A stretch of DNA of 49,276 bases from an uncultured Pelagibacteraceae bacterium (GTDB lineage: Bacteria > Pseudomonadota > Alphaproteobacteria > Pelagibacterales > Pelagibacteraceae), in assembly GCA_902555665.1 (NCBI GenBank), contig CACDTF010000007.1, forward strand, positions 1 to 49,276, read 5' to 3'. The notes under the pieces were generated by a model, which saw only the letters and a program-made list of their open reading frames with translations, had not been told where the DNA came from and made no database searches. This document shows, piece after piece, positions 1 through 8,684 of this stretch. A program made the translations under genes and the position numbers. Numbering within the stretch: position 1 is the first letter of the stretch; each line of letters opens with the position of its first letter.

Positions 1-411
1 TGTGGTTTTGATATAAATTTCTTCTTCTCTTAAGATTATTTCATTAAAAGAACTCCTTGGTTTGAGAGTCAAGTTTTCTCTAATATTTTCTTCAATTTTT
101 TTAGCTTTAACTCCATCAATAATAATATTATCGATGATTGGTAATTCTTTTACTTTAATAGTTAAAATATTTTTATCTATACTTACAGATATATCCTCAA
201 AAAAGTTTGAATTATATAATTCTTTCAGGATTTTATTTAACTTATTATCATTTATCTCATCATCTATATTAATTCCAGAGAACATAAGAATTGTTTCATT
301 TGGAATTCTATCATTACCTGAAATTATTATATCTTTAATTTTTTCGCCGAACGCAATCTTATTGTTTAAAACAAATAAAATTAAAAGTATAAAAAAAAAT
401 ATTTTGTTCAT
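1..411 (-). CDS. bamA: BamA outer-membrane assembly factor, N-terminal part (cut by window edge)
   Basis: Reading leftward from the ATG at 409-411 gives 137 codons that stay open to the window edge, so only the N-terminus is present. The first ~20 residues look like a signal peptide (MNKIFFFILLILFVLN, then polar residues). Next comes a POTRA-type repeat: an ISGNDRIPNETI strand, a helix ending LYNSNFFEDISVSI, and a second strand ending VKELPIIDNIIIDG, where the next POTRA starts. This pattern is characteristic of BamA/Omp85, the beta-barrel insertase of the outer membrane. It starts 13 nt downstream of dxr, so it is probably cotranscribed with it. The rseP gene usually found between the two is absent. 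Family assignment is confident; the barrel domain is not visible. Confidence 0.85.
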   Translation of the reverse strand, partial: MNKIFFFILLILFVLNNKIAFGEKIKDIIISGNDRIPNETILMFSGINIDDEINDNKLNKILKELYNSNFFEDISVSIDKNILTIKVKELPIIDNIIIDGVKAKKIEENIRENLTLKPRSSFNEIILREEEIYIKTT

Positions 412-424
412 AAAAGAGTAAACT

Positions 425-1588
425 TTATATACTTTTTGAAATAATTTTGGAACGAACATAATTTGATAATTTTAAAATATCCTCAATTTTATTAGGCTTT
501 TTATTTTTAAATTGAGTAAAATTACTATTCCTTAAAACCTTGCCCATCTTAATATAAATATCTGTAAAATTAATTTGTTTTTTAAGAAATTGTTTTACAA
601 GCTCATCATTAGCAGAGACTAAAACAGTTTCATATAAAGAGTTTAGCTCGGGTAAACTATCTATTATTTTAACTAACGGAAATTTTTTGAGATTAATTTT
701 ATTAAAATTTAAATTATTTAATTTGTGTATTTCTATTTTTGAATTTGATCTTAAAAAGTAGTTTTCATTATCATATAGTGTGTTTTTAATTGGAATTTTC
801 ATATTTGTATGGTGTGCTATAAGTTTTATTAAACCATTATTAAAATGAATTATGGAATGAACATATGAATTAGGATTTGTTAAAATAGAAATTTGATCAT
901 ATTTTACATTAAAAATTTTTTTCGCTTCAATAACTTCAAATACCTTGTTCATCATGGTTGCAGAGTCTATTGTTATTTTTTTGCCCATTTTCCAATTTGG
1001 ATGCTTTAAAGCATCATTAATTTTAATATTTTTAAATTTAGAAAGTGGTAAATTTAAAAAAGGACCACCAGAAGCTGTTAAATAAATTTTTTTGATTATA
1101 TCCTTATTTTTTCTTACACCATACCATGTAGAAAAATGTTCTGAGTCAACTGGTATGAATTCTGTATTGTATTTATTTAATTCTTTATTGATTAAGTTCC
1201 AACCACAAATAATCGATTCTTTATTTGCAATTGCAATTTTTTTTGTAAACTTGATTACTTCTAATGTAGGCTTCAAACCATCTAAGCCAGTTATTGAGCT
1301 CATGGTATAATCTATTTTTTTATTAAAAATTTTATCTAAATTATTAAAATTATTAAATACTTTGATCTTAGAATTTTTAAATTTTTTTTTTAGTATTTTA
1401 AAACTTTTTGTGTCACTAATAATCAAATTTTTTACATTAAATTTTTTTGTCTGACTAATTAATTTAGAATAATTTTTATTTGCAGTAAGAAGTTTTATTT
1501 CAAAATTTTTTTTATCTTTAGCGATTAAATTTAATAAAGTGTTTCCAATTGAACCAGTTGAACCCAATATTGCAATTTTTTTTTTCAT
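425..1588 (-). CDS. dxr: 1-deoxy-D-xylulose 5-phosphate reductoisomerase
   Basis: 387 aa, normal family length. DXR converts DXP to 2-C-methyl-D-erythritol 4-phosphate with NADPH, the first committed step of the MEP isoprenoid pathway, in the cytoplasm. Visible: the N-terminal Rossmann motif ILGSTGSIG; ANKES near residue 120; the metal-binding VDSEH near 148; ASGGPF; HPNWKMGKKITIDSATMMNK; and FEVIEAKKIF, which holds the third acidic ligand. After VDSEH the usual AIFQ-like stretch is replaced by FSTWYGV, which may alter the active-site flap. It starts 2 nt after the cdsA stop and precedes bamA. The product pathway ends in undecaprenyl phosphate through uppS, two genes upstream. A run of ten A follows the start codon closely. 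Confidence 0.95.
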   Translation of the reverse strand: MKKKIAILGSTGSIGNTLLNLIAKDKKNFEIKLLTANKNYSKLISQTKKFNVKNLIISDTKSFKILKKKFKNSKIKVFNNFNNLDKIFNKKIDYTMSSITGLDGLKPTLEVIKFTKKIAIANKESIICGWNLINKELNKYNTEFIPVDSEHFSTWYGVRKNKDIIKKIYLTASGGPFLNLPLSKFKNIKINDALKHPNWKMGKKITIDSATMMNKVFEVIEAKKIFNVKYDQISILTNPNSYVHSIIHFNNGLIKLIAHHTNMKIPIKNTLYDNENYFLRSNSKIEIHKLNNLNFNKINLKKFPLVKIIDSLPELNSLYETVLVSANDELVKQFLKKQINFTDIYIKMGKVLRNSNFTQFKNKKPNKIEDILKLSNYVRSKIISKSI

Positions 1589-1590
1589 TA

Positions 1591-2253
1591 TTAAAAAAAT
1601 AACCTATCCAATAAATATGTTGTGGGTAAAACAAAAATAAAACCGTCTATTCTGTCTAGTAAGCCACCATGACCTGGCAACAAAGATCCTGTATCTTTAA
1701 CTTTTGCTTTTCTTTTAAAATAAGAAATGAATAAATCCCCTAATTGACAAATTAATGATAATGACAAGCATAAATAAACTAATGTTAAAATATTATTATT
1801 TGTATAACTAGATATGAAATTTATTTTGAATATTTCAAAAATCAATATTGGAAATAATGAAAATATAAATGATCCAATACTACCAGATATTGTTTTATTT
1901 GGACTGATTTTGGTTAATTTTTTTCCGCCAATAGATTTACCGATAAAGTAACCCCCTGTGTCAGATAATATACATATTGAGATAATAAATATTAAAATAG
2001 AAGCACTGTAATAATGATATCCAGTTAAAATAAAAAAGACCAAATAAACAAAAGATATTATATTAAAATTAATAATTTTATTATTTTTATTTTTATAAAT
2101 TTTTTTTAATAAATTATTAAATTCAAAAAAAGAGATTATTGATGCTATAATTAGTAAATAAATCCATAAAAATTTACTTGTCAACAAACAAAAAAATAAA
2201 ATAAATAATAATATAATAGAAGTTAAAATTCTTTTTAATAAATTATTGCTCAT
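1591..2253 (-). CDS. cdsA: Phosphatidate cytidylyltransferase (CDP-diglyceride synthase)
   Basis: 220 aa, somewhat shorter than the ~260-285 aa common in other proteobacteria. The enzyme makes CDP-diacylglycerol from phosphatidate and CTP in the inner membrane, feeding all phospholipid synthesis. Several hydrophobic segments span the first ~170 residues. The C-terminal signature KRKAKVKDTGSLLPGHGGLLDRIDG is nearly complete and includes the conserved K-D, PGHGG and DRxD elements. An upstream ILSDTGGYFIGK stretch is also typical. The start overlaps the uppS stop by one base (TAATG), indicating translational coupling, and dxr follows after 2 nt. Confidence 0.93.
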   Translation of the reverse strand: MSNNLLKRILTSIILLFILFFCLLTSKFLWIYLLIIASIISFFEFNNLLKKIYKNKNNKIINFNIISFVYLVFFILTGYHYYSASILIFIISICILSDTGGYFIGKSIGGKKLTKISPNKTISGSIGSFIFSLFPILIFEIFKINFISSYTNNNILTLVYLCLSLSLICQLGDLFISYFKRKAKVKDTGSLLPGHGGLLDRIDGFIFVLPTTYLLDRLFF

Positions 2254-2928
2254 TATATACTTCCAAAATTTCTTTTTGTATTTTTAAATTTCATTATAAT
2301 TTTTTTATAATCTTTTTCATTAAATGCTGGCCACAATTTTTTTTCAAAAAAAATTTCAGAATAAGCTATTTGCCATAATAAAAAATTACTTAATCTTTTA
2401 GTGTTACCAGTTCTAATAAGAATATCTGGATCAGGAATATTTTTAGTTTGTAAATGCTTTGAAAAATTTTTTATATTAATAATTTCTTTATTTTTAGTAA
2501 TTGACTTAAATGCATTTATAATCTCAATTTTAGAACCATAATTAATCGCTAAATTAATCTGAAGTTTTTTTATTTTTTGAGGTTTTATTTTCAGAAAGTT
2601 TGAGTAAATTATTTAATTTACTAGAAAATTTTTTTATACCAATTATTTTTAGTCTTATATCTTGTTTGTGTAGGTCATCAATTCTATTTAGTAAAAAACT
2701 TTCTAACAAACCAAATAAAAATTCTATTTCTTTTTTTGGTCTTTTCCAATTTTCTGAAGAAAAGGCGTATAGAGTTAAATACTTTATTTTATTTTTGATA
2801 GTTTCTTTAATAATTTTTTCAACTGTTTTTAAACCTGCTTTATGTCCTTCATTTCTAGAATTTTTGTACTTTAAGCCCCATCTCCCATTACCATCCATGA
2901 TAATGGCTACATGATTTAACGGGTTCAT
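2253..2928 (-). CDS. uppS: Undecaprenyl diphosphate synthase, interrupted by a one-base homopolymer frameshift
   Basis: cis-prenyltransferase that extends farnesyl diphosphate to C55-PP for cell-wall lipid carriers. From the ATG at 2926-2928 the first frame reads IIMDGNGRWG (catalytic Asp), then FSSENWKRP, and hits a stop at 2554-2556 after 124 codons. The rest of the protein continues intact in the next frame: LQINLAINYG, PDPDILIRTG, KRLSNFLLWQIAYSE and WPAFNEKDY, ending at TAA 2253-2255. Removing one base from the T7 run at 2565-2571 (A7 on the coding strand) restores a 224-aa protein of normal length. The start overlaps the frr stop (ATGA) and the stop overlaps the cdsA start (TAATG). This could be a sequencing error, a real mutation, or slippage-restored expression. 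Confidence 0.85.
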
Positions 2929-3476
2929 ATTGTCATTATTTCTTTTTCTTTGGAAGAAACTTTTTCATCTACAGATTTAATATGGTCATCTGTAATAGTT
3001 TGAACTTTTTTTTCGTGATTTTTTTCCTCATCCTCACTTATTTCTTTTGATTTTAATAGTTTTTTAAGATCCTCGTTAGCTTCTCTTCTAATATTTCTTA
3101 TTGAAACTTTACATCTTTCTCCAATGGACTTTATTAGTTTTTTAAGTTCTGTCCGTCTTTCTTCGTTTAGCTCAGGAACAGGCAATCTAATTAACTGACC
3201 ATCAATCTGAGGATTTAATCCTAAATCTGATTTTTGTATAGCGGCATCCACTAATGATACATTGTTTGCATCCCATACTTGGATATTTATCATTCTTGGT
3301 TCTGGAGTTGTTATGCTGCCAACTTGATTTATTGGCATTTGCTGTCCATACACATCAACTTTTATTAAATCTAGCATTGAAGCATTTGCCCTCCCAGTTC
3401 TTAAGGAAGATAGTTCTTTTGAGAAAACCTCAATGGTTTTATCCATTTTAAGGCCGTATGATTTCTCATCAAACAT
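2925..3476 (-). CDS. frr: Ribosome recycling factor
   Basis: 183 aa, standard length. RRF acts with EF-G to split post-termination ribosomes. Recognised by the N-terminal helix with LSSLRTGRANASMLD, the domain-II strand QVGSITTPEPRMINIQVWD, and the C-terminal helix around RVSIRNIRREANEDLKKLLK-like sequence (here KVSIRNIRREANEDL), all diagnostic of the family. The ATG at 3474-3476 directly abuts the tsf TAA at 3477-3479. The 3' end overlaps uppS by 4 nt. In most proteobacteria pyrH lies between tsf and frr; here no base separates the two genes. Confidence 0.96.
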   Translation of the reverse strand: MFDEKSYGLKMDKTIEVFSKELSSLRTGRANASMLDLIKVDVYGQQMPINQVGSITTPEPRMINIQVWDANNVSLVDAAIQKSDLGLNPQIDGQLIRLPVPELNEERRTELKKLIKSIGERCKVSIRNIRREANEDLKKLLKSKEISEDEEKNHEKKVQTITDDHIKSVDEKVSSKEKEIMTI

Positions 3477-4328
3477 TTACTCTCCAATCTTTATTCTATA
3501 AAACTCTTTAATTTTTAAATCAGCTACAGAAAGTTCTTTCAAAACATCTTGAACCTTTTTCTTGGGTTCCATTACCCAAGCTTGTGTTAAAAGAGCATTT
3601 TCCTCTTTAAATTTATTCATTTTACCTAAGCTAATTTTTTTTGCAATATCATCTGGTTTTCCAGAATTTTTTAATTCTTCTGTAACTAGTTGTTGTTCTT
3701 TATCAATAATAGTCTGATCTATAGAGCTAGAATCTAAGGCCAATGGATTTGATGCAGCAATATGCATAGATAATTGCTTGCTAAATGTTTTAACAGTATC
3801 TGAATTTTCTTTTGTATTTAATGAAACCATAACAGCTAATTTAGCAACATTGTCTTTTACAACCGTATGAAGATAGTGGTTATTTACTCCATCAGAATTT
3901 TGAATTGTTTTAGATTTACCAATTGTAATTTTTTCACCAATTTTCGCAATTAAAGCAACTAAATTTTCATCAACTGTTTGATCGTTTTTCATTTTAGCTA
4001 TTTTTAAATCTTTAATGTTTGAATTATTTTGATGATTTAATTCACTCAACTCTTTAACAAAATTTATAAAGTCATCATTTTTAGCAACAAAATCCGTTTC
4101 ACAATTTACTTCAATTACTGAAGTTTTGGTTTCGTCTCCACTAACCACAACAACTCCCTCTTTTGCGTCTCTAGACATTTTTTTAGATGCTTTTGAAATT
4201 CCTTTAACTCTTAAAATTTCAATTGCCTTATCTAAATCTCCATTCGACTCTTTAATAGCTAAGTTACAATCTTTAAAACCAGCTCCAGTTGCTTCTCTAA
4301 GTTTTTTTACTTTTTCTATATCACTCAT
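3477..4328 (-). CDS. tsf: Elongation factor Ts
   Basis: 283 aa, normal length. EF-Ts is the nucleotide exchange factor for EF-Tu. The N-terminal UBA-like domain reads [19 protein letters not shown], followed by the family core [17 protein letters not shown] near residue 75 and [11 protein letters not shown] near 190. The ATG overlaps the rpsB stop by one base (TAATG), so the pair is translationally coupled and presumably shares the S2 leader control upstream of rpsB. Confidence 0.97.
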   Translation of the reverse strand: MSDIEKVKKLREATGAGFKDCNLAIKESNGDLDKAIEILRVKGISKASKKMSRDAKEGVVVVSGDETKTSVIEVNCETDFVAKNDDFINFVKELSELNHQNNSNIKDLKIAKMKNDQTVDENLVALIAKIGEKITIGKSKTIQNSDGVNNHYLHTVVKDNVAKLAVMVSLNTKENSDTVKTFSKQLSMHIAASNPLALDSSSIDQTIIDKEQQLVTEELKNSGKPDDIAKKISLGKMNKFKEENALLTQAWVMEPKKKVQDVLKELSVADLKIKEFYRIKIGE

Positions 4329-5137
4329 TAATTTAATTTCTCCTTGCCTTCTTTAGAAAATTTTTTCTCTAGTTTTTCTCTATCTAATTCCTGAATAGTT
4401 TTTGTTTTATCATCTTCTTTAACTTTAGCCTTTTTTATATCATCTGTAGATACAGCACTTTTGGCACTATTAATTGTTTCTTTGATTAAATTACAATAAA
4501 GGTCTATAGCTCTTCTTGCATCATCATTGCCTGGAATTGGATAGTCAATATTATCTGGATTTGAATTGCTATCTAAAATAGCAATAATCGGTATTCCTAA
4601 TTTTGAAGACTCTGCAATAGCCAGTGACTCATAGTTTGTATCTATAACAAATACCAAGTCTGGAACTTTTTTCATTTCAGCTATGCCACCCAAGGATCTT
4701 TGAAGCTTATCTTTTTTTACACTCATTTTTAAAAGTTCTTTTTTAGTAAAGCCTCTATTTTCAGCTGTTAAATCACTTTCAAGCTTTTTTAATTTTTTAA
4801 TCGAATTTGAAATTGTTCCCCAGTTAGTTAACATTCCACCTAACCATCTATAATTGACAAAGTATTGACCTGTTTCTTTTGCAATTTCTGCTATAGCCTC
4901 AGATGCCTGTTTTTTTGTAGACACAAATAAAATTTTACCGTTATTAGAAATAGTTTGATAAACTTTTTCTAGAGCTGCTTTTGTTAATTCGAGAGTTTGA
5001 GTAAGGTCTATAATGTGAATCGAATCTCTTTTTCCAAAAATATATTTTTTCATTTTTGGATTCCATCTTAAAGTTTTATGTCCAAGATGAACTCCTGCTT
5101 CTAATAATTGTTGTATTGTAACGTTAGGTATTTTCAT
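4328..5137 (-). CDS. rpsB: 30S ribosomal protein S2
   Basis: 269 aa. S2 signatures are clear: [19 protein letters not shown] at the N-terminus, [27 protein letters not shown] near residue 95, [10 protein letters not shown] and [25 protein letters not shown]. The last ~40 residues form a charged Lys/Glu/Asp-rich tail, as seen in other alphaproteobacterial S2 proteins. First gene of a tightly packed block (tsf, frr, uppS, cdsA, dxr, bamA). Its 5' leader (about 5141-5212) can fold into a pseudoknot covering the ribosome binding site, suggesting autogenous control. Confidence 0.97.
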   Translation of the reverse strand: MKIPNVTIQQLLEAGVHLGHKTLRWNPKMKKYIFGKRDSIHIIDLTQTLELTKAALEKVYQTISNNGKILFVSTKKQASEAIAEIAKETGQYFVNYRWLGGMLTNWGTISNSIKKLKKLESDLTAENRGFTKKELLKMSVKKDKLQRSLGGIAEMKKVPDLVFVIDTNYESLAIAESSKLGIPIIAILDSNSNPDNIDYPIPGNDDARRAIDLYCNLIKETINSAKSAVSTDDIKKAKVKEDDKTKTIQELDREKLEKKFSKEGKEKLN

Positions 5138-5140
5138 ATT

Positions 5141-5212
5141 TATTCCCGGTTAAGCCACCACAGTAATTTCCAATAAAGGACCGGAGGTATAAAACCAACA
5201 ACTGTGTGCGTG
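5141..5212 (-). promoter_or_regulatory. Candidate S2 (rpsB) leader RNA with pseudoknot
   Basis: This leader is distinctly richer in G+C than its surroundings. On the RNA, CACAGU (complement of 5201-5206) pairs with ACUGUG (complement of 5159-5164). Inside that loop, CCGGU (complement of 5180-5184) pairs with ACCGG (complement of 5146-5150), located after the first helix, so the two helices interleave as an H-type pseudoknot. The second helix runs into the GGGA just before the AUG at 5137, so folding would hide the ribosome binding site. A short GGU/ACC hairpin lies at 5186-5196. Structured RNA candidates upstream of S2 have been reported for Pelagibacter (Meyer et al. 2009); membership here is inferred. 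A promoter probably lies in 5216-5268, but the AT-rich sequence gives no convincing boxes. Confidence 0.72.
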
Positions 5213-5267
5213 TTAATTTAATTTGAGAAGTATTTACAAATATTTAATAAATATAACAAGTACTTAT

Positions 5268-8200
5268 TTAGTTTATTATTGCCTGAATCTCTTGATTTCT
5301 TATGAGATTTAAAGTTTTTCTGTCCAATTTACGCGGGTTTTTCAATCTAAATTGAAGGATATTATCTTCGGTGACCAAATTAATATTTACGATAGTTTTG
5401 CCTTCATCATTCAAAATTGTAGATATTTTTTCAATCTGTTCTTCAGAATTAAGCTGGAATGAAACCTCGTTTATAGGGCTGTTAAATAAATTTTTAAGTG
5501 AGGCTATTTTTTGCACATTAATTCTAGTTAGTCGATTTTCATCATTAGAAACATTTTTAAATATTGTTAAAATAAGTGAGCTACCTTCTTTCAAAATTTC
5601 TCTATTAAATTCTAAAACATCAGAGAAAATAAAAAGTTCAAATACACTTGATAAATCTGTTAATTTTAAAACAGCATAAGAATTTCCTTTTGCTGTTTTT
5701 CTTTCTTGAACCTTTAGCAGTGTTGCAGCTATGTTAGCGTCTTTTAAATCTTCTTTTGAAACAAAACTTGAATAATCTGTTATTTTATAATCATTAAAAA
5801 TCTCTGTAAATTGATTTAACGGATGGTCTGAAATAAAGAAACCAACTGATTCAAATTCTTTTGATAATCTTTCTTCAAATTTCCAATCTTCAGTTTTTAT
5901 TAAAAAATCATCCTGCGTAGTTTCATCTTCTGAGAATAAATCAATTTGATTAGCAGATTTATTATCAAATATATTTTTACTTTTAGCTATCATACCTGGA
6001 ATTGAATCATGTAAAGCCTGTCTATTTGGGTTTAAATTATCAAATGCACCAGCTTTAACCAAACCTTCTAATTGAAGTTTATTTATATCTTTTGGATTTA
6101 CTCTATTTATAAAATCATGAATTGACACAAATTTTCCATTTAAAATTCTTTCCTCAACTATATTTGATATTGCCTCATAACCTACAGCTTTAATTCCTCC
6201 CAAAGCATAATAAAATTTATTATCAATTGTTCTAAAATCAGCAAAACACTCGTTTATATCTGGACGGACAACTTCAACATTTAATCTTTTTAATTCTTCA
6301 TAAAATTCACTTAGTTTATTTTGATTAGATATATCCATAGTCATTGATGCTGCAATGAACTCTTTTGGATAATATGCTTTTAAAAATGCAGTTTGATAAG
6401 AAATAATTGCATATGCAGCAGCGTGACTTTTATTAAAACCATATTCTGCAAACGGTTCTATTTTTAAGAAAATTCCAGCAGCAACATCTTTTGCAATTCC
6501 ATTTTTTACAGCTCCAGCAATAAATCCTTGTTTCTGTTTTTCAAGTTCTGCTCTTTTTTTTTTACCCATTGCTCTTCTCAAAAGATCAGCTTGTCCTGCT
6601 GTAAATCCTGAAAGTTTTTGTGCAATCTGCATTACCTGTTCTTGATAAATAATTACACCATAAGTTGGTTTTAAAATATCCTCTAGAAGTGGATGTAAAT
6701 AATCTGGTTTTTGCTTTCCATGTTTGCAATCATTATATGTTGGAATATTGCTCATTGGTCCTGGTCTATATAGGGCAACTAAGGCAATAATATCTTCAAT
6801 ATGATTTGGCTTCATTTGAATTAAAGCTTCTCTCATACCGGCACTTTCAATTTGGAATAAACCAACTGTTTTACCGGTGGACATTAGATCAAATACTTTT
6901 TGATCTTCATAATTAATTTTTTCTATATCAAAATCTTTAATTTTTTTTCTTACAATTTTTTGGGTATTGTTAATTACAGTAAGTGTTTTTAGGCCCAAAA
7001 AATCGAATTTTACTAAACCCGCATTTTCTGCTGAGTACATATCGAATTGAGTAGATGGTAATAATAGATCTGCAGAAACATCCTTATACAAAGGTACAAC
7101 CTCAGTAAGTTTTTTATCTGCTATTACTACTCCAGCTGCGTGAGTAGCAACGTTTCTGTTAAGACCTTCTAGTTTTAAAGATAGATCAGTAAGTTTCTTT
7201 ACTCTTGAATCTTCATTAATAAGTTTTTGTAATCGTGGTTCTCCAGCAATGCACTGAGTTAAATTTTGCGGTCTAGATGGATCAAAAGGTATCATTTTAG
7301 ATATACTGTCAACAAATCCATATGCTAATCCCAAAACTCTTCCAACGTCTCTAATTACCATTCGGGCTTTTAATTTACCAAATGTTATAATGTGAGCTAC
7401 GCTATCTTTATATTTTGTCGTTAGATATTCAAAAACTTGATCTCTTTTATCTTCACAAAAGTCTATATCAAAATCTGGCATTGAAATTCTATCTGGATTT
7501 AAAAATCTTTCAAAAATAAGATTAAATTTTATTGGATCAACATCTGTAATTGACAAACACCAAGCTACTAACGAACCAGCACCTGAACCTCTTCCAGGAC
7601 CTACAGGGATATCATTATTTTTAGCCCATTTTATGTAGTCAGCGACTATGAGAAAATAACTAGAATATTTCATTTCTATAATAATAGAAAGTTCATGATT
7701 TAGCCTGTCCTTATATTCTTTATATGAATTGTTATTTTCTAAATCTTTATCACTAAAATTAAAAATCTTATTGAATTTAATTTTTAATCCTTCTATTGAA
7801 TCTTTTTTTAAGATTTCATCTGCATTTCCATCTTTATCACTACTAATATTAGGCAATATTGGGTTAGAAAATAATGGTCTATAGCTACATCTTAATGGAA
7901 AATTATAATTATTTTCTAAAGCTTCAGGTAAGTCAGCAAATAATTCTGACATCTCTGAATTGGTTTTTAGATAATGCTGATTTGTTAATCTTAACCTATT
8001 TTTTTCATTTACATATGTCTTGTTACCTATACAAATTAAAGCATCATGGGCTTCGTGCATTTCTTTTCCTAAATAAAAAACTTCATTAGTTGCAATAATA
8101 GGTATTTCCAAATCTAAAGATTTTTTTAAATTAAATTTTTCAAATCCGATTTCATTTCGATCATTATGTCTTTGAATCTCTAAGTAAAATCTGTCACCAA

Positions 8201-8684
8201 AAACATTTTTAATTTTATTATAAATTTCATCGATTTCACTAAACTTTCCTTTATCAAATAATTTACCAAACAAACCAAAAACAGTTCCTGAAAATACAGC
8301 TACACCATCAGAGTTATTTAATAATAATTCAAAATCTAAATGTGGATCAGACAATACATCGTTTTTTAAATACGATAAAGATGAGAGCTCTATTATGTTT
8401 TTATATCCAACTTCATTAAGAGCAAACAAAGGGAGTAAACCTATTGTTTCTCCGATTTTAAAATTAATTTGAGTTCCGATTATTGGTTGAGTTCCAGACT
8501 TTGCGATCTTTTCAGCAAATTCAAGCGCTCCACATAAATTTGAAGTGTCACACAAACCAAGTGATTTTATTTTATTTTTCTTAGAATATTCTTGTAAATC
8601 ATCAATTCTAGCTGCTCCTTCGCAAATAGAATATTGAGTATGAATTTTGAGATGATTGAAATTTTGAGAATGAGACTCAGACAT
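5268..8684 (-). CDS. dnaE: DNA polymerase III alpha subunit
   Basis: 1138 aa, typical of DnaE1. Replicative polymerase of the chromosome. Domains in order: N-terminal PHP domain (HLKIHTQYSICEGAARIDDL, GLCDTSN), the palm with GPGRGSGAGSLVAWCL and the catalytic acidic motif PDFDIDF near residue 400, the fingers/tau-proximal region with ALYRPGPM, GVIIYQEQVM and GYGFNKSHAAAYA-like sequence (here EYGFNKSHAAAYA), a helix-hairpin-helix region near 850-880, and an OB fold near 980-1060. It is the last gene of the nuoA-to-dnaE chain and overlaps lolD by 8 nt. The stop lies ~130 nt upstream of rpsB. Confidence 0.97.
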   Translation of the reverse strand: MSESHSQNFNHLKIHTQYSICEGAARIDDLQEYSKKNKIKSLGLCDTSNLCGALEFAEKIAKSGTQPIIGTQINFKIGETIGLLPLFALNEVGYKNIIELSSLSYLKNDVLSDPHLDFELLLNNSDGVAVFSGTVFGLFGKLFDKGKFSEIDEIYNKIKNVFGDRFYLEIQRHNDRNEIGFEKFNLKKSLDLEIPIIATNEVFYLGKEMHEAHDALICIGNKTYVNEKNRLRLTNQHYLKTNSEMSELFADLPEALENNYNFPLRCSYRPLFSNPILPNISSDKDGNADEILKKDSIEGLKIKFNKIFNFSDKDLENNNSYKEYKDRLNHELSIIIEMKYSSYFLIVADYIKWAKNNDIPVGPGRGSGAGSLVAWCLSITDVDPIKFNLIFERFLNPDRISMPDFDIDFCEDKRDQVFEYLTTKYKDSVAHIITFGKLKARMVIRDVGRVLGLAYGFVDSISKMIPFDPSRPQNLTQCIAGEPRLQKLINEDSRVKKLTDLSLKLEGLNRNVATHAAGVVIADKKLTEVVPLYKDVSADLLLPSTQFDMYSAENAGLVKFDFLGLKTLTVINNTQKIVRKKIKDFDIEKINYEDQKVFDLMSTGKTVGLFQIESAGMREALIQMKPNHIEDIIALVALYRPGPMSNIPTYNDCKHGKQKPDYLHPLLEDILKPTYGVIIYQEQVMQIAQKLSGFTAGQADLLRRAMGKKKRAELEKQKQGFIAGAVKNGIAKDVAAGIFLKIEPFAEYGFNKSHAAAYAIISYQTAFLKAYYPKEFIAASMTMDISNQNKLSEFYEELKRLNVEVVRPDINECFADFRTIDNKFYYALGGIKAVGYEAISNIVEERILNGKFVSIHDFINRVNPKDINKLQLEGLVKAGAFDNLNPNRQALHDSIPGMIAKSKNIFDNKSANQIDLFSEDETTQDDFLIKTEDWKFEERLSKEFESVGFFISDHPLNQFTEIFNDYKITDYSSFVSKEDLKDANIAATLLKVQERKTAKGNSYAVLKLTDLSSVFELFIFSDVLEFNREILKEGSSLILTIFKNVSNDENRLTRINVQKIASLKNLFNSPINEVSFQLNSEEQIEKISTILNDEGKTIVNINLVTEDNILQFRLKNPRKLDRKTLNLIRNQEIQAIIN

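Noticed and set aside
2554..2928. Programmed frameshifting as the default explanation for uppS
   Set aside because: No downstream stimulatory structure was recognised, and a simple homopolymer indel explains it; kept only as an alternative.
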